Of a stretch of DNA of 47,145 nucleotides, positions 16,076 through 24,145 are shown piece by piece. The DNA is from Methanomicrobiales archaeon. GTDB lineage: Archaea; Halobacteriota; Methanomicrobia; Methanomicrobiales; Methanospirillaceae. The DNA is taken from positions 1 through 47,145 of the forward strand of contig JANYKQ010000048.1 in the NCBI GenBank assembly GCA_025358115.1, read 5' to 3'. The stretch's first letter is position 1, and each line of letters starts with the position of its first letter. A program made the position numbers and the translations under genes. The notes below the pieces were generated by a model that had not been told where the DNA came from, ran no database searches, and saw nothing but the letters and a program-made list of their open reading frames with translations.

Positions 16076-17709
16076 TCACAACTGCCTGTCCCATGACTTG
16101 TGTCTCCCTCCAGGCGGCCTCCGGAAAAAGAACAGAACATCAATACCTATTCCGACAATGACGAGAACACCCACGATGATGTAAAAGATCGAGGAGGAGT
16201 CTGAAATGGGATCCCCTTTCGTAGTTACATCGGCTGCCAAAGTTGCTGCAGGAGTTGCTGAGGTCGTGATGGTGACTGCGGGTGTACTGATGGTTTCCAC
16301 TGTGGTTGACACCGTTGTCACGGGCGATGCACTAATGTAATTGCTCGCAGTTGTGGTGCGGCTGCCCCCGGCATTCGTTGCCGTAAGCGTGACCGAATAG
16401 CTGCCCGCGGTAGTGTAGGTATGGAGAGGGTTTTCTTCCGTACTGGAAGATCCGTCACCAAAGGACCATTCCCAGGCAGCGGGAGAATAGGACGAGGTAT
16501 CCGTGAACTGGACCGTAAAGGGGACAGTTCCCGATTTAATATCGGCCGAAAACGATACCACCGGAGAGATGATGGAATCCACGGTGATATAACCGGTTGA
16601 ACTTGTCGTGTTGCTGCCGGCACTGTTCGTAGCGGTCAGCGTGACGGTATAGGTGCCCTCGCCCGTGTATTCATAGAGAGGGCTTTGCGTGGTCGCTGTC
16701 CCGCCATCGCCAAAGGACCAGCTCCATGAGGCAGGGTTGTTGGTCGAGAGATCGGTGAATTGCACATCCAGGGGACGTGTCCCGGAAGTCACGTTCGATG
16801 TAAAGGCAGCCACCGGAACCGCGTAGGTGACAGTGATATAGCCCGTCTGGGTGACCGTATTGCTGCCGGCAGCGTTCGTCGCGGTAAGGGTGACGTGTAG
16901 GTGCCCGGGATCGTGTAGGTGTGTGACGGGTTTTCAAGGGAGGAGGTGTTCCCGTCACCAAAGGACCAGACCCACGATGTCGGAGAATTCGTCGAATAGT
17001 CCAGGAACTGGACGGTACAGGGAACCGTCCCCGATAGAACCGTTGAGACAAACGCAGCTACCGGGAGCGTGGCAACAGGGCTGACGACAATATAACCGGC
17101 CTGCGTGACGGTGTTGCTGCCCGCGGCGTTCGTTGCAGTGAGGGTAACCGTGTAGGTACCGGCAGTCGTGTAGGTGTGCGATGGGTTCTGGAGCGTTGAT
17201 GTGCCTCCATCCCCAAACGACCAGGCCCAGGTGACGGGCAAATTTGTTGATGAATCAACAAACTGGACCACGAGCGGTGTTGTTCCCGATGTAACCGATG
17301 AGACGAACGATGCTACCGGCCCGGTTGCAGCGGAGCTTACAGTTACATACCCGGCCTGGGTTACCGTATTACTACCCGCAGTATTCGACGCGGTAAGGGT
17401 GACGGTGTAGGTACCAGCAACAGAATAGGTATGCGACGGGTTCTGGAGCGCGGAGGTACTTCCATCGCCGAATGACCAGGACCAGGATGTAGGAGAATTC
17501 GTTGATGAGTCCAGGAACTGGACAGAGAGCGGACTTGTTCCGGTCGCTACAGTGGAGACGAATGATGCAACCGGTACGGACGCTGCGGCGCAGGATGGAA
17601 TGACCAGGGCACCAAGAACAAGGAGAAGTAATACTGCGATCACCGGTTTCACCAGAATTTTCCGGTCAGTCTGCCAAAAGTTACGGTTTTTATTCAAGGG
17701 AGTCTGCAA
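16076..17709 (-). pseudogene. Five-PKD-domain surface protein, frameshifted
   Basis: Together the two reading frames encode a ~545-residue surface protein. It has a signal peptide (residues ~20-44), five ~85-residue PKD domains, each with a WSFGDG motif, a Thr/Ser-rich stalk and a C-terminal membrane anchor ([17 protein letters not shown]) followed by Arg/Lys. PKD domains mediate protein-protein or surface contacts. The upstream frame (17709 down to 16789) and downstream frame (16813 down to 16076) join within PKD domain 3-4. On the coding strand the sequence is TACACGTCACC where the sibling repeats have TACACCGTCACC. One C is thus missing near 16894. The start is a TTG at 17709 with AAAGGTG upstream, so it is uncertain. 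Either a real one-base deletion or a sequencing error. Confidence 0.8.
16330..17580. repeat. PKD-domain-coding tandem repeats
   Basis: Five units of about 250-260 bp, each encoding one PKD domain, lie in tandem. The units closest to the start codon are most alike at the DNA level, which makes the array prone to recombination or slippage. Confidence 0.65.
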
Positions 17710-17736
17710 TTTTGCACCTTTTAGTGCGACCCTTTC

Positions 17737-17755
17737 TTTATATCTTTATTTATGA
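17737..17755 (-). promoter_or_regulatory. TATA region of the PKD gene
   Basis: The minus strand reads CATAAATAAAGATATAAAG here, two overlapping TATA-like boxes 28-46 nt before the TTG start at 17709. Transcription would start close to the start codon. Confidence 0.45.
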
Positions 17756-17759
17756 TCCG

Positions 17760-18593
17760 AGCATGAGGGAAGTGAAATACACACCAAAAACGGGTGATAA
17801 TTGAACTTTGGCGGATCTAGTATCCCTAACCGAAAGTTCGACTGTTTGTCGCCATCTTAACGGGTAACCCCGGTACTCAGTAAAAATGAGAGGGGACAGG
17901 ATCAGGGTTATATCCTGCCCGATACAGGGGACGATTCCTGCGTTGCGGGTCCCACAAAATCGCCCTCCTGGCCTGGATTTCACGCGAATTGAACCTGCTG
18001 CTTCTCTCATGTAATTTGCCGGTTTCCGGGAGTTCCTTATCCCTGGCAGATACCCGGTTCAATCGCGCTTTTATTGATTTTATGGGATTTTGTGATTCTC
18101 CTTACCTGCGTACTCATCGTGACTTTTTTAACGGTAGCTTTGTTCATTCCCGCAATGGAATGCCGGAACCATCGTGGACGGTCGCGATAATGACGCATGA
18201 ACAGCAACTGCAACACGTGTTAACCGGCATATTTTTTGTCGATTCACAACTTCCCGCCCCTTGGGGCAATCACCTCCTTTACCGATGGCTGCCGGACAGG
18301 GCAGTCACCCTGCATCACCATGAACCCCGACCCTGTTATATTCAGAACATGACACAAGTGATATAATGCCGGTAGTCCGTGATAATTTGAACCACGGAGG
18401 GTACATAATCCAACACAGGTCAGTGATGGAAAAATGTTCCTTTCCAGGTTCGATGGGAGTTTGAGAAATCCGAAGAACCCATAAGTGGGACTAAAAAGGG
18501 GAAATTTTCTGGAACGCCAGGCCACAACCGCAAAAAGTGTTGATGGTGCATACCCGCCAAAAAGGCAGGGATGGGGATCCATATCGGTACCCG
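17760..18593. other. About 0.8 kb with no recognisable gene
   Basis: ORFs in this stretch are short, lack ribosome-binding sites at plausible starts and match nothing I recognise. It contains an imperfect inverted repeat (CGCGAATTGAACC 17983-17995 and GGTTCAATCGCG 18056-18067) that could fold an ~85-nt RNA. On the minus strand it also has a near-perfect Shine-Dalgarno (AAAGGAGGTGATT, about 18268-18280) with no convincing ORF behind it. It may hold a non-coding RNA or decayed genes. Confidence 0.4.
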
Positions 18594-18707
18594 CTACTCA
18601 CTACCTCCCCGATACTTCCGGAGTGGTGCAGTCTTCTCCTTTGCCTTCTTCGGGGTTTTCATTTTCGAGACAACTTTCTGAATATAATATTTTAACAGAA
18701 CGGACAT
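18594..18707 (-). CDS. Candidate 37-aa basic protein after the ABC permease
   Basis: A 37-codon ORF, ATG at 18707, with GAGGAG 9 nt upstream on the minus strand and 35 bp after the permease stop. The peptide begins MSVLLKYYIQKVVSKMKTPK and is strongly basic. An in-frame ATG at 18716 directly abuts the GGAG and is less likely. It could be a small accessory subunit of the ABC system, but no family is recognised. Confidence 0.4.
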   Translation of the reverse strand: MSVLLKYYIQKVVSKMKTPKKAKEKTAPLRKYRGGSE

Positions 18708-18742
18708 CTCATTCATCTCCTCTAATCTCGGGTGTTCGTCGT

Positions 18743-19954
18743 TCATTCACTCCTCAGTGCATCAATCGGATCCATGTTCGAAGCCCGCCATGCCGGGTAG
18801 ACCCCGGAGAGGATGCAGACCATAAGACCGAATACCATACCTATGGGGATATACAGGATACTCTCGGGGAGGAAGAAGTACTTCGTTGTGCCGATCATGT
18901 AGCTCACCACCGAATACCCGATGACAAGACTTCCTATCCCACCTATGCCCGCTCCCAGTATTCCCAAGATAACCGCTTCGTACAGGAACATTCTTCGCAC
19001 CTCGCCTTTCTCGGTCCCTATGGAGAGAAGGATACCAATCTCCTGGATCCGCTCATTCACCGACATCATCATCACATTGAAGATGCTCGTTGCCGCGACC
19101 AGGAGCGAGATGCCACCGATCGCAAGGATGAACGTGGTTATCGAAGACAGGGATGATGTGATGCTGGAAATCCGTGAACTTGCATCCGAGATCCTCACTG
19201 CGGGTTTCTTTTCATCGGTGTTCAGTTTGGTGTCAATCGCAGTTTCCACATCCGTGATCGTGCTGATATCCTTGACAATCACGTTTACCTGGCTGTAGAC
19301 ATCCTTCCCGCCATACTGGTTCGTATACCAGTCATTGGAGACAACGATTGCATTATCGGTATTCACGTTGTCCGATGACATTCCCCGCGCAGCGAGGATC
19401 CCGACGACCTTGACCACCGGGCGGGACTCATCGGTATCTTTCCCGATCTTGATCCTGCTGCCAATCTTCAGATTGAAAGTGGTAGCGATGGTGGATCCCA
19501 CCAGGGCATCATTTACGCCTTCAATATTTGTCCCGTTCGATATCGTGAGGAACTTTGTGATGTCATCCGGATCGATCCCGTAGACCGAGCTCCTGCCCGG
19601 GGTCGATAGAAGGGTGAATTCGGTATTGGTTGAATATATCGGCACTATCTTACTCGTTGTTCCCGCAGCCAGTTTGATCTTGGAGAGCTGTGTTTTTGTT
19701 ATCCCTGTTGATGATGACGATGATGACGAAGAACTGGATCCCGGCGGACCCATCCGGACGGCATCATTTGTGATAACGATGGTATCTGCACCCGAAGAGA
19801 GCTGATCTTTTACCTGAAGCTGCATATTGGTCCCTAGCATTCCCATCGAAGAGATTGCAACGACACCGATCACGATACCAATCGAGGCCAGGAGAGAGCG
19901 CAGGAAATTCAGGCGGACACTCCTGACGGAGAGATCAAAAAATATGTCTTTCAT
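18743..19954 (-). CDS. MacB/FtsX-type ABC permease
   Basis: A 403-residue permease with the MacB layout. One N-terminal helix (~17-40) is followed by a ~230-residue extracytoplasmic MacB_PCD-like domain and three C-terminal FtsX helices (~275-300, ~330-355, ~365-390). The protein ends PAWRASNMDPIDALRSE, the typical FtsX terminus. A run of ten serines sits in the extracytoplasmic domain (near residues 73-82). Its ATG overlaps the ATPase stop by 4 nt. MacB-type transporters do mechanotransmission rather than classical substrate passage. The partner outside the membrane is probably the CARDB-like protein encoded two genes upstream. Confidence 0.88.
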   Translation of the reverse strand: MKDIFFDLSVRSVRLNFLRSLLASIGIVIGVVAISSMGMLGTNMQLQVKDQLSSGADTIVITNDAVRMGPPGSSSSSSSSSSTGITKTQLSKIKLAAGTTSKIVPIYSTNTEFTLLSTPGRSSVYGIDPDDITKFLTISNGTNIEGVNDALVGSTIATTFNLKIGSRIKIGKDTDESRPVVKVVGILAARGMSSDNVNTDNAIVVSNDWYTNQYGGKDVYSQVNVIVKDISTITDVETAIDTKLNTDEKKPAVRISDASSRISSITSSLSSITTFILAIGGISLLVAATSIFNVMMMSVNERIQEIGILLSIGTEKGEVRRMFLYEAVILGILGAGIGGIGSLVIGYSVVSYMIGTTKYFFLPESILYIPIGMVFGLMVCILSGVYPAWRASNMDPIDALRSE

Positions 19955-20628
19955 GCTGCTATACTCCCGTCTTCAAGGATGATTGTCCGGTTTGCGTACT
20001 CCGCGATCTTCGGATCATGGGTCACGATGATGACCGTCTTTCCTTTGTCGTGAAGTCCGCAGAGAATGTCCATAATCTGGTGCCCGGTCTTCCGGTCGAG
20101 ATTACCGGTCGGTTCATCGCAAAGCAGGATCTTCGGGTCATTGACCAGCGCCCGGGCAATTGCCACGCGCTGCTGCTGACCACCGGAGAGCTGGGTGGGA
20201 CGGTGGGCACTCATGGCCTCATCGAATCCCACGGCACTAAGCATGGCAGTGGCTTTTCCCGACTCGTCCCGTTTCTTATACTTCAGGATGAGCGGGTATT
20301 CCACGTTCTCATAGGCCGAGAGCAGCGGGATCAGGTAGAATTTCTGGAAGATGTACCCGATGGTGTCCCTGCGCATGTGCGTCCGCTCCAGTGCTGTCAG
20401 GCTCGCCACGTTCCTCCCGGAGATAAACAACTCTCCCGATGTCGGGACGTCAAGGATTCCGAGCTGGTTCATCATCGTCGATTTGCCGGAACCCGAGGGT
20501 CCCATGATCGCGACGAACTCGTTATCATCGATTTCGAGGGAGATCTGATTGAGCGCTGTAAAATCGCCACTTTCCAGGTGGTACACCTTGCTGACATCCG
20601 CAAACCGGATAAGTGGGGTATTGCTCAT
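19951..20628 (-). CDS. LolD/MacB-type ABC ATPase
   Basis: A 225-residue ATP-binding subunit. Walker A GPSGSGKST lies near residues 39-47, the Q-loop region GYIFQKFYLIP near 90-100, signature LSGGQQQR near 143-150, Walker B LLCDEPTGNLD near 162-172 and H-loop THD near 200. These match the LolD/MacB/FtsE class that pairs with FtsX permeases. A GGGGGATC ribosome-binding site precedes the ATG. It is 12 bp after the upstream CARDB-like gene and coupled to the permease. Confidence 0.92.
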   Translation of the reverse strand: MSNTPLIRFADVSKVYHLESGDFTALNQISLEIDDNEFVAIMGPSGSGKSTMMNQLGILDVPTSGELFISGRNVASLTALERTHMRRDTIGYIFQKFYLIPLLSAYENVEYPLILKYKKRDESGKATAMLSAVGFDEAMSAHRPTQLSGGQQQRVAIARALVNDPKILLCDEPTGNLDRKTGHQIMDILCGLHDKGKTVIIVTHDPKIAEYANRTIILEDGSIAA

Positions 20629-20640
20629 TGTTGATCCCCC

Positions 20641-21906
20641 TTACTGTTTCCTGAATTTTGCAGTGAGCCATTTGCGTTTTGTATAGAGTACAATACCGAT
20701 GACTACGAGGATTCCTGCCGCAATGACCGGGTAGAACGAACTGATGCCACTGCTTCCACTGCTGGAAAAGAGGCTGGTGCTACCCATTCCCGGAGGAGCG
20801 CCGCCCATGCCCTGGGGGCCACCGGCTCCCATGCTGGTACTTGCTGAAGTTTTCGATGCCGAGCTGTTGCCCGATGCAGATCCAAGATTGAGATTCTTGG
20901 TGACACGGTAATCATTTCCTTCCGCATCTTTCCAGAGTATGACAAGGGGAACAGATGTGAGATCCTGGCTGGTAAATGTCACCTCAAAACTCCCGGCATC
21001 ATCAGAAGCAAGGCTGCCGATCGCGTATTCGGCATACGTTCCGGTTGGCTGTGCAGGGGATCCGACCGTGACCGTGAGACCTTTTGCCGCGGTGATTCCG
21101 GTGTTGGTGATATCCCCGGTCACATCATAGTACGAACTTTTGGTGGTCAGGGCAACATTGTTGACAACCGGTACTGCTGCAGTCTTGTCGTTCCCTATGT
21201 TAACAGGTAAGATTACATCAGCGGAATGATCGATGTCACCACTCTGGTAGCTGATATGAAAGCTCAGGTTTGTAGTCTGGCTGGGTGTCACCGTAAAGGG
21301 GACAATAACAGATCTTTGTGCATCAAGCGAACTGACATATTTTTCTGACGGGCTGATTTTAATCCCGTTTCCGTAGGCTGTAACAAAGAGATTATCGATC
21401 TTTCCCGCACGGGGATTGATGATACTCAGGTTGACCGTTTTCTCTATAGCAAGGGGAAATACACTGGGTGCATCCGACACACTCGCAATGATATCCGTTG
21501 AATCCACGGTGACAAGGATCGGATAATGGAAAACATCACCATCTTTTGTTTCTATGGAGAACAACGAGAAGTGACTGCTGTCGGGTGGATTTGCAGAAAC
21601 AAGGAACGAATAGGTTATCGTAGAACCTGATGCAATATAGCTCAGCGTATTCCAGGAATCCTTTTTCTGAATATCGACAGTATCGCTGATGAGATTCGGA
21701 TTCGAAAGCCCGACTGACTGATTGCCGGTGTTTCCCAGCGTTACTGAAATTGTCCCCTGCTCATAAGGATAGAGTACTGCGGGATCGATGGTGACCGAGG
21801 ATACATACAACATCGAGGATGTAGTAGAGGCGGCACTTATGACGGGTATTACTGATACCATCAGCAACAACAGAATTGTGCTGACTATAGCGGAATTTTT
21901 CTTCAT
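20641..21906 (-). CDS. Secreted CARDB/NEW3-like membrane-anchored protein of the ABC system
   Basis: A 421-residue protein with a signal peptide (residues ~5-25, ending SAAS). Three or four Ig-like beta-sandwich repeats follow, of the CARDB/COG1361 type (for example VTIDPAVLYPYEQGTISVTL and VNNVALTTKSSYYDVTGDIT). A Gly/Met/Pro-Ser low-complexity linker is at ~350-385 and a C-terminal transmembrane helix at ~392-412 with a basic tail. GGGAG lies 6 nt before the ATG. It is the first gene of the three-gene operon and probably the extracellular partner that the MacB-type permease moves or senses with. The ligand is unknown. Confidence 0.82.
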   Translation of the reverse strand: MKKNSAIVSTILLLLMVSVIPVISAASTTSSMLYVSSVTIDPAVLYPYEQGTISVTLGNTGNQSVGLSNPNLISDTVDIQKKDSWNTLSYIASGSTITYSFLVSANPPDSSHFSLFSIETKDGDVFHYPILVTVDSTDIIASVSDAPSVFPLAIEKTVNLSIINPRAGKIDNLFVTAYGNGIKISPSEKYVSSLDAQRSVIVPFTVTPSQTTNLSFHISYQSGDIDHSADVILPVNIGNDKTAAVPVVNNVALTTKSSYYDVTGDITNTGITAAKGLTVTVGSPAQPTGTYAEYAIGSLASDDAGSFEVTFTSQDLTSVPLVILWKDAEGNDYRVTKNLNLGSASGNSSASKTSASTSMGAGGPQGMGGAPPGMGSTSLFSSSGSSGISSFYPVIAAGILVVIGIVLYTKRKWLTAKFRKQ

Positions 21907-22036
21907 AATTTCTCCCTTGTTCCCTGGCAGGGACTCAACGTGGCCTTCTGCACTTTTTTGTTACAGTTCCCTTCGATTCTCAGCCGAATTTTCCCCTACC
22001 GGGTGTAATCTTAATGTCGATGCTTCCGGGGCCACT

Positions 22037-22053
22037 TATATTCGCATCATGGG
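22037..22053 (-). promoter_or_regulatory. Shared promoter-proximal motif, copy 2
   Basis: On the minus strand it reads CCCATGATGCGAATATA and flows into the TATA box (GAATATAAG) of the CARDB-ABC operon, about 130 nt before its first ATG. It differs from the copy at 15843-15859 by one base. Confidence 0.45.
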
Positions 22054-22121
22054 GGTGGGGGTATTATTAACGAAAAACAGGATTCATTTCACCGGGGAGT
22101 TCACGATATGGCCAAAATACA

Positions 22122-22140
22122 GATCCTATAAAAGAGGATC
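22122..22140 (+). promoter_or_regulatory. asnB TATA box inside an inverted repeat
   Basis: The sequence GATCCTATAAAAGAGGATC contains a strong TATA box flanked by perfect 6-bp inverted arms (22122-22127 and 22135-22140). It lies 60-78 nt before the asnB ATG. A dimeric repressor bound here would block TBP. A second weaker T-rich box (CTTTTTATC) at about 22167-22175 could give a leaderless transcript. Confidence 0.45.
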
Positions 22141-22199
22141 CGGTATCGCATTCCGGAACCCTCACATCTTTTTATCCCGCACCACCCACATTTACCATA

Positions 22200-24023
22200 A
22201 TGTGCGGTATCGCAGGACTGTACTGTCTCGAAGGGAAAGAGCCGGACCTCAAGCTTCTCTCGGTGATGGCCGAACGGCTCGCCCACCGGGGGCCGGACGG
22301 GGAAGGTACTCATATCGGGGGTCCGGTAGCCCTCGCCCACCGCAGGCTCGCGATCATTGATCTCTCTGACGAGGGGCTCCAGCCTATGACTAGCGAGGAG
22401 GGGACACACTGGCTGGTGTTCAATGGCGAAATCTACAATTTCGTCGAGCTCCGACAGGAGTTAATCAATAAGGGCCATACGTTCCATTCAAAATCTGACA
22501 CTGAAGTGATCCTCCATTCCTACGAGGAATGGGGGCATGACTGCCTCAACCGGTTCAACGGTATGTGGGCTTTCGCCCTCTGGGATGGACAGCGGCAGGA
22601 ACTGTTCTGTGCCCGGGACCGCTTCGGCATCAAACCGTTCTATTACGCCATAACTAAAGATTCATTCCTGTTTGCCTCAGAGATCAAAGCATTGCTCGCT
22701 CACCCGGCGGTCGGTACAAAACCGGACGATGCCACGCTGGGCACATACCTCGCGTGGGGCGTACAGGACCATTCCGAACGGACAATGTTTGACGGGATTT
22801 TCCAGCTGAGGCCGGCCTATGCGATGGTGGTTACAAAAAATGGAGCACAACCGCCGTTCCGGTACTGGGAGGTAAAGGTCAATGCAGAGATTCATACAGA
22901 CATACCCGACACGGATGTGGCATCGAAGCTCAGGTCTCTCCTCCATGATGCAACCTGCATACATCTCAGGAGCGATGTTGCTGTCGGCACCTGCCTGTCC
23001 GGGGGCATTGATTCGTCTGCCCTGACCGCGATCATCAACGGTATTATCCGGGAAGAGGCGCCGGTGAGTGTCGGTACACGACAGAAGACGTTCTCGGTAA
23101 TTTTTTCCGATATAAGATTCGATGAGAGCCGGTTTATCGATGAGATCGCCACCACAACGGGGGTGGATGCCCACCGTACGGAACCTTCTCCTGAAAAACT
23201 GTGGGATGATATCGACCGGTTAGTCTACATGCAGGACGAACCATTTGGTTCGCTCTCGATCTATGCCCAGTACTGCGTGATGCGGCTTGCCCATGAGCAG
23301 GTCAAAGTTGTACTCGACGGGCAGGGGGCTGACGAACTGATGGCGGGATACCTCGCGTACCAGGGCAGTTATATCGGGGGACTTCTCCGTTCGTTCCATC
23401 TTTGGACCGGATTACGGGAGATAATCGGGAGCCTCAGGCACCACCATGGATTTTTCCGTTCAGCAGCAGAGCAACTCTTCGTTCGCAAAGGACGCAGGGG
23501 GCTCCTGAAATGCACAGCACCACCCGTTAACCGGTACGGGGGCCGCCTTGACGAGGTACTGCTGGGCGAACTGACCAGTACTAACCTGCCGGCACTCCTC
23601 CACTACGAGGACCGGAACTCCATGGCCTTCTCTATTGAATCGAGGGTCCCCTACCTCGATGTGAGATTCGTGGAGTATGTAGCATCACTTCCCCTTAACC
23701 AGAAAATCCGCAATGGTATAACAAAGATCGCTCTCCGTAGGGCGATCCGGGGGATTGTTCCCGATTCGATCCGTTGCAGGATGGACAAGATGGGATTTGT
23801 CACGCCGGAGGAGGTCTGGATGAAAGAGGCTCTCCGCCCGTTCGTGCTCGAATTGCTCAGTTCCTCCGAGTTCCAGGCACGCCCGTACTGGAATGCTGAG
23901 GAGGTTATCCGGAATTATCTTTTGTTTCTCGAGGGGAAATCAGCCTATTCCCCGGAGATCTGGAGAATCATCTGTACTGAACTCTGGCTCAGAAAATTTT
24001 TTACTACACCTGTCGCTGCATGA
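22200..24023 (+). CDS. asnB: Asparagine synthase (glutamine-hydrolysing)
   Basis: A 607-residue enzyme making Asn from Asp, ATP and glutamine. The N-terminal class II glutaminase begins MCGIAGLY with Cys2 as nucleophile, so the ATG at 22200 is fixed. Other glutaminase landmarks are LAHRGPDGEG, HRRLAIIDLS and FNGEIYNF. The synthetase domain has the PP-loop SGGIDSSALTA near 265-275 and a conserved LDGQGADELMAGY near 373-385. The length is typical. It sits directly before manC, and such asnB paralogues often lie in surface-polysaccharide clusters, where they may amidate sugars; which applies here is open. Confidence 0.93.
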   Translation: MCGIAGLYCLEGKEPDLKLLSVMAERLAHRGPDGEGTHIGGPVALAHRRLAIIDLSDEGLQPMTSEEGTHWLVFNGEIYNFVELRQELINKGHTFHSKSDTEVILHSYEEWGHDCLNRFNGMWAFALWDGQRQELFCARDRFGIKPFYYAITKDSFLFASEIKALLAHPAVGTKPDDATLGTYLAWGVQDHSERTMFDGIFQLRPAYAMVVTKNGAQPPFRYWEVKVNAEIHTDIPDTDVASKLRSLLHDATCIHLRSDVAVGTCLSGGIDSSALTAIINGIIREEAPVSVGTRQKTFSVIFSDIRFDESRFIDEIATTTGVDAHRTEPSPEKLWDDIDRLVYMQDEPFGSLSIYAQYCVMRLAHEQVKVVLDGQGADELMAGYLAYQGSYIGGLLRSFHLWTGLREIIGSLRHHHGFFRSAAEQLFVRKGRRGLLKCTAPPVNRYGGRLDEVLLGELTSTNLPALLHYEDRNSMAFSIESRVPYLDVRFVEYVASLPLNQKIRNGITKIALRRAIRGIVPDSIRCRMDKMGFVTPEEVWMKEALRPFVLELLSSSEFQARPYWNAEEVIRNYLLFLEGKSAYSPEIWRIICTELWLRKFFTTPVAA

Positions 24024-24058
24024 TCCCATTCCTTGTATCAGACCCGGCGGGATCGAAT

Positions 24059-24069
24059 CCTATAAATGG
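24059..24069 (+). promoter_or_regulatory. TATA box of manC
   Basis: CCTATAAATGG lies 77-87 nt before the manC ATG at 24146. It shows that manC has its own promoter and that the in-frame extension upstream of 24146 is probably untranslated. Confidence 0.5.
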
Positions 24070-24145
24070 TGACTCCGGACAGATCTATGTGATACAACCC
24101 CGTCCGGAGGGATATCTGCCTCTTCGTCCGGGATCAGGAATACGC

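Noticed and set aside
16330-17580. CRISPR-like regular repeats
   Set aside because: The repeats are ~250-bp protein-coding PKD units without spacers.
17983-18067. Possible tRNA because of a GTTCAA T-loop-like arm
   Set aside because: The flanking bases do not form a T-stem, and no D-arm, anticodon arm or acceptor stem could be drawn.
18145-18272. Cys-rich minus-strand frame (TCCSCCSC) behind a strong Shine-Dalgarno
   Set aside because: The only start next to the Shine-Dalgarno is a TTG directly adjacent to it; the peptide resembles no known precursor and is probably chance.
17989-18366. 125-aa plus-strand ORF in the orphan region
   Set aside because: No ribosome-binding site, no known motif and irregular composition. 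Kept only as part of the unexplained region.
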